DNA of 64,000 bases from Streptomyces lienomycini (GCF_027947595.1 NZ_CP116257.1:7500001-7564000), one strand, 5' to 3'. Shown: positions 9,142 to 17,425, counted from the stretch's first letter. Notes: generated by a model not told the origin, from the letters alone. Numbers and translations are program-made.

Positions 9142-10406
9142 GGAAGGACCTCCGGGGCGGGAAGCGATTCGTAAGGGGATGTATGGGGGGATGGGGACCG
9201 CTCGGCCTCGTCGTCGAGTCCGGCGCGGTCGGCACGCCGCTGTGCGCGGTCGCGGGCCCGGCCCGCCTCCGGCAGTCGCAGGGTGAACGTGGAGCCCTGG
9301 CCTTCGGCGCTCCACACCGTGACCTCCCCGCCGTGCGAGGCGACCACGTGCTTGACGATCGCGAGACCCAGACCGGTTCCGCCGGTGGCCCGCGAGCGGG
9401 CCGGGTCGACGCGGTAGAAGCGCTCGAAGACGCGCTCCTTGTCCTTCTCCGAGATGCCGATGCCCTGGTCGGTCACGGCGATCTCGATCAGGTCGCCGCC
9501 GGTGGCGGCGACGTGGCGGGCGGCTATGCCGACGCGGGTGCGGGCCGGCGAGTAGTTGACGGCGTTCTCGACGAGGTTGCCGAGGGCCGCGGCGAGCTGG
9601 CCGCGGTTGCCGCGGACGTGCAGATCCGCCGTTCCTCCGGCGGCCATGGTGATCTGCTTGGTGCCGGCCGCGTGCCGGCAGCGGTCGATGGCCTCGGCGA
9701 CCAGCTCGTCCACCCGGACGGGCTCGGCGTCGTCGAGGGGGTCGTCGTTCTGGACCCGGGAGAGGTCGATGAGTTCCTGTACGAGGTTGGTGAGCCGGGT
9801 CGCCTCGATCTGCATCCGCCCGGCGAACCGCTCCACGGCCTCCGGGTCGTCGGCCGCGTCCATGACGGCCTCGGAGAGCAGCGAGAGCGCTCCGACCGGC
9901 GTCTTCAGCTCGTGGCTGACGTTGGCGACGAAGTCGCGGCGTACCGCCTCGATGCGGCGGGCCTCGGTGAGGTCCTCGACCAGCAGCAGCACCAGCCGCG
10001 ACCCGAGGGGCGCGACGCGTGCGGAGACGGCGAGCGCCTCTCCGCGGCCCGTCCCCCGCCTGGGCAGGTCCAGCTCGACCTGCCTTATCTCCCCGTCCCG
10101 GCGCGTGTCCCGGGCCATCTGCAGCATGGGCTCGACGGCGAGCTTGCCGCCCCGGACCAGGCCGAGGGCGTACGCCGCCGAGCTGGCCTTGACCACCGCG
10201 TCCGCCTCGTCGAGGACGACGGCGGAGGAGCGCAGTACGGAGAGGACGGTGTCGACCCCGGGCGGCAGTACGGGGTCCGTGTGGAGCGAGGTGCGCGTGG
10301 GGCGCTTCTGCTCGCGCTCGCTCCAGCGGAACGCCAGCACGGCGATGACGCCGGTGAGTACTCCGGCGATCGCTGCCACTGCGGCGACCGCCGCGTTCAC
10401 GTCCAT
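9138..10406 (-). CDS. phoR: PhoR sensor histidine kinase
   Basis: 422 residues. One N-terminal membrane helix (about 5-27), a PAS-like linker with a cytoplasmic sensor region, the H-box NVSHELKTPVGALSLLSEA (phospho-accepting His near 165), then N-box NLVENAVNYSP, G1 DQGIGIS and G2 GGTGLGLAIVKHV. This is the Streptomyces PhoR form with one transmembrane segment. It phosphorylates PhoP under phosphate limitation. It is transcribed leftward from the region shared with phoU and overlaps phoP by 4 bases. Confidence 0.95.
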   Translation of the reverse strand: MDVNAAVAAVAAIAGVLTGVIAVLAFRWSEREQKRPTRTSLHTDPVLPPGVDTVLSVLRSSAVVLDEADAVVKASSAAYALGLVRGGKLAVEPMLQMARDTRRDGEIRQVELDLPRRGTGRGEALAVSARVAPLGSRLVLLLVEDLTEARRIEAVRRDFVANVSHELKTPVGALSLLSEAVMDAADDPEAVERFAGRMQIEATRLTNLVQELIDLSRVQNDDPLDDAEPVRVDELVAEAIDRCRHAAGTKQITMAAGGTADLHVRGNRGQLAAALGNLVENAVNYSPARTRVGIAARHVAATGGDLIEIAVTDQGIGISEKDKERVFERFYRVDPARSRATGGTGLGLAIVKHVVASHGGEVTVWSAEGQGSTFTLRLPEAGRARDRAQRRADRAGLDDEAERSPSPHTSPYESLPAPEVLP

Positions 10407-10479
10407 GTCTCCAGGTTAGGCACGGCGAACAGCCCTGCCCCAGCCATCGGGGTGCGACCTCGAACACTCGTCGCCCAGA

Positions 10480-10512
10480 GTTCACCTTGGAGCCAGGGAC
10501 GGTTCATTTGGG
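10480..10512. promoter_or_regulatory. PHO box: PhoP direct-repeat units between phoR and phoU
   Basis: Two 11-base units, GTTCACCTTGG (10480-10490) and GTTCATTTGGG (10502-10512), lie exactly 22 bases apart with one degenerate unit between them. This is the known layout of Streptomyces PhoP sites (11-nt repeats beginning GTTCAC). The site lies in the divergent phoR/phoU region, consistent with PhoP controlling its own operon and phoU. Confidence 0.8.
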
Positions 10513-10654
10513 GTGCCGGAAACGGACGCGTACAGGACGGAACGTGTAAGCGTGGGGCACGGCGAGGGGCCGCGGGCCGGTCCGGGGCCGCTGCGGCGCC
10601 GGTACGAGCCGGTCCTCCGGGCCCCCGAAAACGGACGTACGAGAGGGAATCCTG

Positions 10655-11344
10655 ATGCGGGACGCGTACCACGAGGAACTTGATTCGATCGGTGACGGTC
10701 TGGTGGAGATGGCCCGGCTGGTCGGGTCGGCCATCGGACGCGCCACGACCGCGATCCTCGACTCCGACCTGAAGCTGGCCGAGACCGTCATCGAGGCCGA
10801 CCAGAGGGTCGACGACCTCCAGCACGAGCTGGAGGCCCGGGCGATAACCCTGCTGGCCCGGCAGCAGCCGGTGGCGACGGACCTGCGCATCGTCGTCACC
10901 TCGCTGCGGATGTCGGCCGATCTGGAGCGTTCGGGCGACCTGGCCCAGCACGTGGCCAAGCTGGCCCGGCTGCGCTACCCGGAGCGCGCGGTGCCGCACG
11001 ACCTGCACGCGACCATCCTGGAGATGGGCCAGCTCGCCCAGCGCCTGATGGCGAAGGCCGCCGAGGTGATCATCACCAAGGACGTCGACCTGGCGCTCCA
11101 GCTGGAGCAGGACGACGACGCGATGGACCTCCTGCACCGCACCCTCTTCCAGCACCTGATGGACGACCGCTGGAAGCACGGCATCGAGACCGCGGTGGAC
11201 GTCACCCTCCTGGGCCGCTACTACGAGCGCTACGCCGACCACGCCGTCGCGGTCGCCAAGCGCGTCGTCTACCTGGTCACCGGCGAGCACGCGGACGACC
11301 TCCAGGCGGACCTCCAGCCGACGACGAAGGTGGAGGGGGCCTGA
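10655..11344 (+). CDS. phoU: PhoU phosphate signalling regulator
   Basis: 229 residues with two PhoU helical bundles. The ATG at 10655 follows GAGAGGGAATCCTG. The signature RVDDLQHELEARAITLLARQ and ATDLRIVVTSLRMSADLERSGD (first bundle), then DDAMDLLHRTLFQHLMDD and YYERYADHAVAVAKRVVYLVTG (second bundle), are characteristic. In Streptomyces PhoU is itself PhoP-dependent and damps the PHO regulon. Divergent from phoR-phoP across a PHO box, and followed in the same direction by the Cys-rich small gene. Confidence 0.95.
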   Translation: MRDAYHEELDSIGDGLVEMARLVGSAIGRATTAILDSDLKLAETVIEADQRVDDLQHELEARAITLLARQQPVATDLRIVVTSLRMSADLERSGDLAQHVAKLARLRYPERAVPHDLHATILEMGQLAQRLMAKAAEVIITKDVDLALQLEQDDDAMDLLHRTLFQHLMDDRWKHGIETAVDVTLLGRYYERYADHAVAVAKRVVYLVTGEHADDLQADLQPTTKVEGA

Positions 11345-11487
11345 GCCCGACGGCGTGCCGACGGCGCATCGGGGCGAGCGCGCGCCCCAGTGCGCCGTTG
11401 ATGCGACGGCGGTTCGGGGCGTGCAATGGGCTCAGGACCCCTGGGCCCCGGGACCCTGGGCCCAGGCACCCGCTTCCAGGAGGATCC

Positions 11488-11643
11488 ATGGCCGACTCCC
11501 CCAGCACGAGGCCCGACCCCGCACAGGAACGTCCCACCGAGCAGCCCGCCGAGATCCGCAGCCTCCCGCTGGTCGCCGCGTGCGGCTGCGGGTCGGGCTG
11601 CGGCTGCGGCTGCCAGTCGGGCAGCCCCTGCCAGTGCGGCTGA
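11488..11643 (+). CDS. mtpA: Cys-rich metallothionein-like small protein (MtpA-like)
   Basis: 51 residues. The ATG at 11488 follows CAGGAGGA. The N-terminal half is polar (PSTRPDPAQERPTEQPAEIR); the C-terminal half has seven cysteines, mostly as Cys-Gly-Cys pairs (residues about 32-50), typical of metallothioneins. I recall that S. coelicolor has a metallothionein-type gene, mtpA, downstream of phoU and co-transcribed with it; the position here agrees. It would bind soft metal ions in the cytoplasm. It is 143 bases after phoU, a gap containing a GGGCCC-rich hairpin. Confidence 0.75.
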   Translation: MADSPSTRPDPAQERPTEQPAEIRSLPLVAACGCGSGCGCGCQSGSPCQCG

Positions 11644-11822
11644 CACGCCGGCGGCACGGCGGCGGCCGGAACCCCCGGCCGCCGTACGGCCGCGCCTGAC
11701 GGTCACCCCTGGGTGTCACGTCGTACGAGTTGAGTACGGGTACTCAGGTCCCGGAACCGCTGCCGTCCGACCCTGGAGAACAGGAAGCCGGACGACGCCG
11801 AACGACGGGAGCGCGACCCCCG

Positions 11823-12176
11823 ATGAAGATGACCCTGACCAGCCGCGTACGCACCCTCGCCCGCCTGGCCGTCACCAACCGCGTCTCGGCGGTCTACCTG
11901 GCCCTGGTGGGCGGCGCGATGGCGGTCGCCGCCGCGGGGCCCCTCTTCGCGACCGGCCCCGACGCCTCGCTCATCTGGGTCTGGCCCGCCCTGTTCACCT
12001 TCCCGGCCTTCGGCTTCGTGGTCTGGCTCGGCGAGGCGGGCTGGGGCGGCGACACCCCGACGTGGTTCCTCGTCGGCGGCATCGTGCTCTCGGCGCTGGT
12101 CCAGTCGCTGGCCCTGGGGACGGTGTGGCAGACGCTGCGGAGGCCGCGCGGGCGGCGGCTGACGCCGGCGGGCTGA
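11823..12176 (+). CDS. Small integral membrane protein (SCO4225-family type)
   Basis: 117 residues from the ATG at 11823; the open frame extends 31 codons upstream but that part is not hydrophobic or conserved-looking, and GGGAGCG lies before 11823. Three hydrophobic segments (AVYLALVGGAMAVAAAGPLF, ALFTFPAFGFVVWL, FLVGGIVLSALVQSLALGTV) fill the protein. It resembles the conserved Streptomyces membrane protein next to phoU/mtpA (SCO4225 family, from memory). Function unknown. Confidence 0.65.
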   Translation: MKMTLTSRVRTLARLAVTNRVSAVYLALVGGAMAVAAAGPLFATGPDASLIWVWPALFTFPAFGFVVWLGEAGWGGDTPTWFLVGGIVLSALVQSLALGTVWQTLRRPRGRRLTPAG

Positions 12177-12250
12177 GCAGGCGGGCGGTGTCGGCGGGCT
12201 GAGCAGGCGGGCGCTACCGGGTTCGGCCCGGCGGGTGCGAGAGTGATCCC

Positions 12251-13516
12251 ATGACGGCACCAGGAGCCACGGTCGTGGCGGTCGACGAGGCCGAGGACGT
12301 CGCGGTGGACGGCCTGCGGTGGCTGACCGGGGCGGCGCGGGAAACCCCCGAGGACGGACTCGCCTGGCCGGCCCGGCCTTCGGAGGACGTCCTCCAGCCG
12401 ATGCTGTACGACGGCGCGGCCGGTGTCGTCCCCGCGCTTCTGGAGGCGTGGCGCCACTTCGGCGACGACTCCTACGCCGACACGGCCCTGCGCGCGGCCC
12501 GCGGCCTCGCCGCCCGGGTCGACGACGCGGAGGACGACTCCCTGTACTTCGGCCGCACCGGGCTGGCCCTGGTCCTGCGGACGGTCCACACGGAACTGGG
12601 CGACACGGCCTCGGGCGAGGCGGCGGACCGCGCCCTGCGCCTGGTCCGCTCCCGCTTCGACGGCACCCGCTGGGGCGAGCTCTTCGAGCTGATGGGCGGC
12701 AACGCGGGCATCGGCCTGGGCGCCCTCCTGGCCGGCGACCCCGACCTGGCGGTCCTCGCCGTGGAGCCGTACCTGCGTACGGCGGAGCAGACCCCGGCGG
12801 GCGTCCACTGGCCCCACCGCACGGGCGTCGTCTCCCGGCTGCACCACATCTCGCACGGCACGCTCGGCATCGCCCTCGGGCTCGCCCGGGTCGGCGCGGC
12901 CACCGGCCGCGGGGACCTGGTCGAACTGGCGCTGGCCGCCGTGGCGGACGTCGTGTCCCGTGACGAGGCGGGCCCCGACGGTTTCCTGGTCCGGCACTCG
13001 ACCCCGCAGTTCCTGCCCGACCTGATCGACCCCGTCAGCTACGGCTGGTGCCACGGCCCGACCGGTGACGCCCAGCTCTTCCGTGCCCTGCGCGACGTCA
13101 CGTCCGATCCCGCCTGGACCGCCCTGGCCGACCGCTGCTGGCACACGGTCACCCGCTCCGGTGTGCCCCGCCGCCTGCGCCCCGGCTTCTGGGACAACAA
13201 CGGCCGCTGCTGCGGCACCGCGGGCGTCCTCGCCCTGGCCTGCGACCGGATCGCCGAGCAGCGGGACGCGTACGACTTCGCCGACGTCCTCGTCGCGGAC
13301 CTCACCGCCCGCGCGACCCGGGACGCCGAGGGCGCCCGCTGGTCCAACGTCGACTTCCGGTCCACGCCGGGCGGCCTCGAACCGCGCCTCGGCTGGGCGA
13401 TGGGCAACGCGGGCATCGTCCGCGAGCTGCTCCGCTACGTGCGTCTGGCCCGCGGGGGCGACCCCGGGTACGCGTTCACGTGGCCGGACCAGGCGCCGGT
13501 GTCGCCGCCCGCCTGA
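12251..13516 (+). CDS. LanC-like lanthionine synthetase-fold protein with Cys-Cys-Gly zinc motif
   Basis: 421 residues, the length of a stand-alone LanC. Gly-rich repeats of the alpha/alpha toroid are visible (MLYDGAAGVVPALLEA, YFGRTGLALVL, MGGNAGIGLGALL, ISHGTLGIALGLARVG, GWCHGPTGD, GRCCGTAGVLALA, WAMGNAGIVREL). In LanC enzymes zinc is held by Cys, Cys and His; here the sites are WCHG (Cys near 264) and RCCG (near 319), so a second Cys replaces the His. No lanthipeptide precursor, LanB or LanM is nearby, so it is an orphan that may cyclise a distant substrate or add thiols to other proteins. Annotation as a lantibiotic enzyme would be over-reach. Confidence 0.8.
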   Translation: MTAPGATVVAVDEAEDVAVDGLRWLTGAARETPEDGLAWPARPSEDVLQPMLYDGAAGVVPALLEAWRHFGDDSYADTALRAARGLAARVDDAEDDSLYFGRTGLALVLRTVHTELGDTASGEAADRALRLVRSRFDGTRWGELFELMGGNAGIGLGALLAGDPDLAVLAVEPYLRTAEQTPAGVHWPHRTGVVSRLHHISHGTLGIALGLARVGAATGRGDLVELALAAVADVVSRDEAGPDGFLVRHSTPQFLPDLIDPVSYGWCHGPTGDAQLFRALRDVTSDPAWTALADRCWHTVTRSGVPRRLRPGFWDNNGRCCGTAGVLALACDRIAEQRDAYDFADVLVADLTARATRDAEGARWSNVDFRSTPGGLEPRLGWAMGNAGIVRELLRYVRLARGGDPGYAFTWPDQAPVSPPA

Positions 13517-13703
13517 CCGGACCGGACCGCGGCGACCGGGTGCCGCCGGTGTGCGCCCTGCCACGGTGGATGCCGAAGGAGGCCCCCGTCCCCGTCGATC
13601 GTCTCCGTCGATCGTCTCCGTCGTGGACCGGGCGGACGGCTTCGGCACGGCGACGACGGAACTGTGGCTGCCGGTGGAGCCGGCCTGACGGTCCGGCTGC
13701 TGC
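13517..13703. other. Short intergenic region with a possible C-terminal gene fragment
   Basis: A tandem 13-base repeat (CGTCGATCGTCTC twice, about 13593-13618) is followed by an open stretch ending at 13688 (RADGFGTATTELWLPVEPA) that looks like the end of a lost protein. No start is credible. Fragment status is a guess from amino-acid texture only. Confidence 0.3.
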
Positions 13704-14084
13704 TCAGAGGGGATTGAGACGGGCCTTGAGCAGGCAGAACTCATTGCCCTCCGGGTCGGCGAGGACGTGCCACTGCTCCTCGCCGGTCTGTCCGATGTCG
13801 GCCGGCCGCGCCCCGAGCCTCAGGAGGCGCTCCAGCTCGGCGTCCTGATCCCGGTCGGTGGCGTTGACGTCGATGTGCAGCCGGGACTTCCCGGGCTCCG
13901 GCTCGTCCCGGCGACTGAGGATGATCGTCGGCTGCGCCCCGCCGAACCCCTCGCGCGGCCCGATCTCGAAGTACTCGTTGCCCTCCCGGTCGAGCACGAC
14001 GAAGTCCAGCACCTCGCACCAGAACCGCGCCAGCGCCTCGGGGTCGCGGCAACCGAGCACCAGCTCACTGATCCGACATGCCAT
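13704..14084 (-). CDS. VOC (glyoxalase/bleomycin resistance/dioxygenase) family protein
   Basis: 126 residues forming one VOC domain with two beta-alpha-beta-beta-beta modules. It starts SELVLGCRDPEALARFWCEV (family consensus) and ends HVLADPEGNEFCLLKA, with the expected metal-site Glu in the last strand and His in RLHIDVNA. VOC proteins bind small electrophiles or antibiotics; the substrate cannot be told. A 32-codon copy of the same N-terminus occurs 490 bases away at 14575, so this family has been duplicated and partly lost here. Confidence 0.85.
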   Translation of the reverse strand: MACRISELVLGCRDPEALARFWCEVLDFVVLDREGNEYFEIGPREGFGGAQPTIILSRRDEPEPGKSRLHIDVNATDRDQDAELERLLRLGARPADIGQTGEEQWHVLADPEGNEFCLLKARLNPL

Positions 14085-14194
14085 GGGAGGAACCTGCTCT
14101 CATCTTGGGAAGCACGGGCGCGAAACGCGCTGGCGACCGTACCGGGAGAGGTGGGCGGGGGCGAAGGGTTTTCGGGCTGCTAGCTTCCTGAGCC

Positions 14195-14578
14195 ATGACG
14201 GACAGCGTGTACGTGGGCAACGCGGGCAAGGACGCCGCACTGGACCGGGGCTGGCTGCTGGGGCACTTCAAGGACGCCTCCGACCCTCGGCACAGCGAGG
14301 ACGTGGAGATCAAGTGGGGCGTTCACCCGAAGGGCGACCAGCGCGCCCACTGGGTCACCGGCGAGGAACGCACCGCCCTCCAGGTCCTCGTCAGCGGGCG
14401 CTTCCGCGTGGAACTGCCCGGCCGCAGCGTCGTCCTGGCCGAGCAGGGCGACTACGTCGTGTGGGGCAGGGGCGTCGACCACTCCTGGTACGCGGAGGAG
14501 GAGTCCGTGGTCCTGACGGTGCGGTGGCCGTCCGTTCCCGGGTACGCGGTCGGCCAGGACGGCGCGGGGAAGAAATGA
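14195..14578 (+). CDS. Cupin-like domain protein
   Basis: 127 residues. The core strands HWVTGEERTALQVLVSGRF, VELPGRSVVLAEQGDYVVWG and VDHSWYAEEESVVLTVRWPS match a cupin barrel, with possible metal ligands His near 54 and His near 92. The start MTDSVYVGNAGKDAALDRGW is common among Streptomyces homologs, which databases sometimes mislabel as signal peptidase I; no Ser/Lys catalytic dyad or membrane segment is present. Its stop overlaps the ATG of the truncated VOC gene (ATGA). Confidence 0.65.
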   Translation: MTDSVYVGNAGKDAALDRGWLLGHFKDASDPRHSEDVEIKWGVHPKGDQRAHWVTGEERTALQVLVSGRFRVELPGRSVVLAEQGDYVVWGRGVDHSWYAEEESVVLTVRWPSVPGYAVGQDGAGKK

Positions 14579-14670
14579 CCAGCAGACTCACGGAGTTGGC
14601 CGTCGACTGCCGCGATCCGGAACGCCTCGCGCGCACCCTGGCACCGTCCGGCCCGCCCCCGGACCGTTGA
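14575..14670 (+). pseudogene. Truncated VOC-family gene remnant
   Basis: A 31-residue open frame begins MTSRLTELAVDCRDPERLAR, nearly the same as the start of the VOC protein at 13704-14084 (SELVLGCRDPEALAR), then runs into unrelated Pro-rich sequence and stops. The rest of the domain is missing. The ATGA overlap with the cupin gene suggests it was once the second gene of a coupled pair. Confidence 0.7.
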
Positions 14671-14730
14671 CTTGCCCCACCGGAAACCCGTGGCTTTCCA
14701 CATCGGAAACAGACCGCTACTCTTTCCGCC

Positions 14731-15222
14731 ATGGAAACTCACGGGGTACGACTGACGCCGGAGCAGGCCCGCGCCGCCCTGGCCGACACCGAGCGCGTCC
14801 GGGCCTCGGCAGCCGCCCTGACGGCCACCCCGTGGCCGACGTGGTTCTTCATCACCCTGACGCTCTACGTCGCCGTCCTCCCGTTCACCCTCGCAGGCGT
14901 CGTGACCGACCGGTACTGGCTGCTGCCGCGCCCCGCCTGGATGGCCGTGATGGTGACGATCACCGCGACCTACGCGGCGCTCCTGGCCGTCGCGACGAAG
15001 ACCTGGCGCGACAGGACCGGCGTGGCGCTGCGCCTGGACGTACTGCCGAAGCGGGCGACCCTGCCCCTCCTGATCGGCCTCCCCCTGCTGCTGGTCGGGG
15101 CGCCGCTCGCCTTCCGCGCCACGGGGCAACCGGCGTGGCTGATCGCGGCCTCCCTGATCGGCGCGGCCGCGTCCGTCGGCTTCCACCTCACCTTCGTACG
15201 CCTGCACCGGAGGGCCGCGTGA
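14731..15222 (+). CDS. Four-helix integral membrane protein
   Basis: 163 residues. Four hydrophobic helices are visible: WFFITLTLYVAVLPFTLAGV, MAVMVTITATYAALLAVAT, LPLLIGLPLLLVGAPLAF and WLIAASLIGAAASVGFHLTF. The gene overlaps the following winged-helix regulator by 4 bases (GTGA), a frequent Streptomyces pairing in which the small regulator controls the membrane-protein operon. Substrate and function unknown. Confidence 0.75.
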   Translation: METHGVRLTPEQARAALADTERVRASAAALTATPWPTWFFITLTLYVAVLPFTLAGVVTDRYWLLPRPAWMAVMVTITATYAALLAVATKTWRDRTGVALRLDVLPKRATLPLLIGLPLLLVGAPLAFRATGQPAWLIAASLIGAAASVGFHLTFVRLHRRAA

Positions 15223-15530
15223 GCGCCGGCCCGCACGACCCCCTGGAGGGCTTCGACACCACGATCCACGCCCCGCACCGCCTGCGCGCCTGCGCCCTCC
15301 TGGAGGCCGCGGGGGAGGCGGAGTTCGGCCTGGTCCAGACGAAACTCGACCTCTCCGCCTCCGCGTTGAGCAAACACGTCACCGTCCTGATGGACGCCGG
15401 CTACGTCGAACAGCGCAAGGCCGTCCGCGACACCCGCCAGCGGGTCTGGCTCCGGCTGACCAAGCGGGGCCGGGCCGCGTACCGGGGCCACCTCGCGGCA
15501 CTGCGCGCGATCGTGGAACCGTCGGACTAG
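15219..15530 (+). CDS. Winged-helix transcriptional regulator (MarR/HTH_34 type)
   Basis: 103 residues from a GTG at 15219 overlapping the upstream stop. The body is one winged helix: APHRLRACALLEAAGEAEF, LVQTKLDLSASALSKHVTVL (recognition helix), DAGYVEQRKAV, then the wing RQRVWLRLTKRGRAAY. No metal or ligand domain. It is probably a repressor of its own operon with the 14731 membrane protein. Confidence 0.85.
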   Translation: MSAGPHDPLEGFDTTIHAPHRLRACALLEAAGEAEFGLVQTKLDLSASALSKHVTVLMDAGYVEQRKAVRDTRQRVWLRLTKRGRAAYRGHLAALRAIVEPSD

Positions 15531-15859
15531 ACACTCGGTTCCCGAACACCCGGGACGACGCGTCCCGGCGCCCTCGGCCGCGGCGGCGGCACCTGCGCGG
15601 CACCTGCGCGGGACCAGCACGGCTTGGCGGCCACCGGCAAGGCCGCCGTCCCCCGTGGGGCCCGCCGAACACGGCGCGGCGCGACCCCCCATCTGCGCGC
15701 CGCCGTACCCGACAGGGTTACTCCGCCCCGAGTCGTTCATCCCCACCGCCGAGCTGATCATTATGCTCAAATCACCACGAATTGATTCAGCGGCAGTGGG
15801 GACGTCCGGCCGGCGCCATGGCATCCCCCGTCCGCCCCATGCGACGCGGAGGCTCTCCC
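15531..15859. other. Intergenic region upstream of fmdB
   Basis: No gene seen. A tandem repeat (GCGGCACCTGC-type units, about 15590-15616) lies in the first half. About 80-120 bases before fmdB there is an A+T-rich patch (GATCATTATGCTCAAATC and AATTGATTCAGC) that stands out and probably holds the fmdBA promoter or an operator. Confidence 0.5.
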
Positions 15860-16159
15860 ATGGCGAGGTACGACTACGCGTGCGGGCACTGCGGCGTGTT
15901 CGAGGTGGTCCGCCCGATCGACGCCCCGGCCCATGAGCCGACGTGCGTCACGTGCGGTGCAGCGGCGACGCGTGTGTACGCCCCGCCCGCCCTCACCTCC
16001 CCCGGCTCCGCACTGCGACGGGCGCGCGACGCCGCCGACGCCAGCGCGCACGAGCCGACGGTGCTGCACGGCACGCCCGCACCACCCCGTGGTCCTGCTC
16101 GTCCCGCTCGTCCTGCTCGTCCGCCGAACCCACTGCACGCCCGCCTCCCGAAACCGTGA
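15860..16159 (+). CDS. fmdB: FmdB-type zinc ribbon protein
   Basis: 99 residues from the ATG at 15860 behind GCGGAGG. The N-terminal 35 residues form the FmdB zinc ribbon: YDYACGHCGVFE then CVTCGAAATRVY, i.e. two CxxC knuckles. The remainder is Pro/Ala/Arg-rich and disordered. FmdB was named as a putative regulator of amidase genes, and it sits 21 bases upstream of the formamidase gene on the same strand. Confidence 0.85.
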   Translation: MARYDYACGHCGVFEVVRPIDAPAHEPTCVTCGAAATRVYAPPALTSPGSALRRARDAADASAHEPTVLHGTPAPPRGPARPARPARPPNPLHARLPKP

Positions 16160-16180
16160 CCCACAGGCAAGGAACGACAG

Positions 16181-17425
16181 ATGCCCGAAGTGCTCTTCAG
16201 CGTCGACCAGTCCCGGTCGTTCTACGACCAGGCAGTCCCGCCGCACAACCGCTGGCACCCCGACATCCCGCCGGTGGCGACCGTTCGGCCCGGCGCCGAG
16301 TTCCGCCTCGAATGCCGTGAGTGGTTCGACGGCGAGGTGCACAACGACGACTCCGCCAACGACATCCGCGACCTCGACCTCTCGATGGTCCATCCGCTGA
16401 GCGGTCCGATCGCCGTCGAGGGCGCGCAACCCGGTGACCTGCTGGTGGTCGACATCCTCGACATCGGCCCCGTCCCGCAGGAGACCGGGCCGGTCGCCGG
16501 CCAGGGCTGGGGCTACACGGGCATCTTCGACAAGTCCAACGGCGGCGGCTTCCTCACCGAGCACTTCCCCGACGCGTACAAGGCGGTCTGGGACTTCCAC
16601 GGGCAGATCGCGACCTCCCGCCACCTGCCCGGCGTGCGCTTCACCGGCATCACCCACCCGGGCATCATCGGCACCGCCCCGTCGCACGACCTGCTCGGCC
16701 GGTGGAACGCCCGGGAGGCCGAGCTCATCGCGACCGACCCGAACCGAGTGCCCCCGCTCGCGCTGCCGCCGGAGCCGCGGCGGGCGCTCCTCGGCACGCT
16801 GGAAGGCGACGCGTTCGAGCGCGCCGCGGGGGAGGCTGCACGCACCGCGCCGCCCCGCGAGAACGGCGGCAACCAGGACATCAAGAACCTCACCCGCGGC
16901 GCCCGGATCTTCCTGCCGGTGTACGTCGAGGGCGGCAAACTCTCCGTCGGGGACCTGCACTTCAGCCAGGGCGACGGCGAGATCACCTTCTGCGGCGCCA
17001 TCGAGATGGGCGGCTACCTCGATCTCGGCGTCGACCTCATCAAGGGCGGCATGCAGACCTACGGGGTGACGACGAACCCGGTCTTCTACCCCGGCAACGT
17101 CGAGCCGCGGTACAGCGAGTTCCTCACCTTCGTCGGCATCTCCGTCGACGAGGACGGCCGCCAGCGCTACCTCGACTCCCATGTCGCCTACCGGCGGGCC
17201 TGCCTGAACGCGATCGAGTACCTGACCAAGTTCGGCTACTCACCCGAACAGGCCTACCTGCTGCTCGGCGCCGCCCCGATCGAAGGCCGCTTCAGCGGCG
17301 TGGTCGACATCCCCAACTCCTGCGCCACGCTCTACCTGCCCACCGCCATCTTCGACTTCGACATCCGCCCGTCCACCGACGGCCCCCAGCACACCGACCG
17401 CGGAAGCTGCGCCCGCACGAGCTAG
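16181..17425 (+). CDS. fmdA: Formamidase (acetamidase/formamidase family)
   Basis: 414 residues, the full length of FmdA. The protein begins MPEVLFSVDQSRSF and carries HNRWHPDIPP, PGDLLVVDILDIGP, HPGIIGTAPS, ENGGNQDIKNLTRGARIFLP, and HFSQGDGEITFCGAIEMGG, all characteristic. It hydrolyses formamide to formate and ammonia, so it supplies nitrogen. It follows fmdB by 21 bases. The C-terminal half is complete with the usual AYLLLGAAPIEGR segment. Confidence 0.93.
   Translation: MPEVLFSVDQSRSFYDQAVPPHNRWHPDIPPVATVRPGAEFRLECREWFDGEVHNDDSANDIRDLDLSMVHPLSGPIAVEGAQPGDLLVVDILDIGPVPQETGPVAGQGWGYTGIFDKSNGGGFLTEHFPDAYKAVWDFHGQIATSRHLPGVRFTGITHPGIIGTAPSHDLLGRWNAREAELIATDPNRVPPLALPPEPRRALLGTLEGDAFERAAGEAARTAPPRENGGNQDIKNLTRGARIFLPVYVEGGKLSVGDLHFSQGDGEITFCGAIEMGGYLDLGVDLIKGGMQTYGVTTNPVFYPGNVEPRYSEFLTFVGISVDEDGRQRYLDSHVAYRRACLNAIEYLTKFGYSPEQAYLLLGAAPIEGRFSGVVDIPNSCATLYLPTAIFDFDIRPSTDGPQHTDRGSCARTS

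Noticed and set aside
9142..10485. Long minus-strand frame fused to phoP upstream
   Set aside because: It runs through phoR in the wrong frame; phoP has its own GTG with GGAGG at 9141.
11398..12202. Longer frames overlapping mtpA and the SCO4225-type gene
   Set aside because: They are shifted shadows; the Cys-rich frame has its own ATG and ribosome-binding site and ends properly.
12251..13516. Lanthipeptide biosynthetic cluster
   Set aside because: Only a LanC-like gene is present; no precursor peptide, dehydratase, protease or transporter is within reach.
14195..14578. Signal peptidase I, a label sometimes given to such proteins
   Set aside because: No membrane helix and no Ser-Lys dyad; strand pattern fits a cupin.
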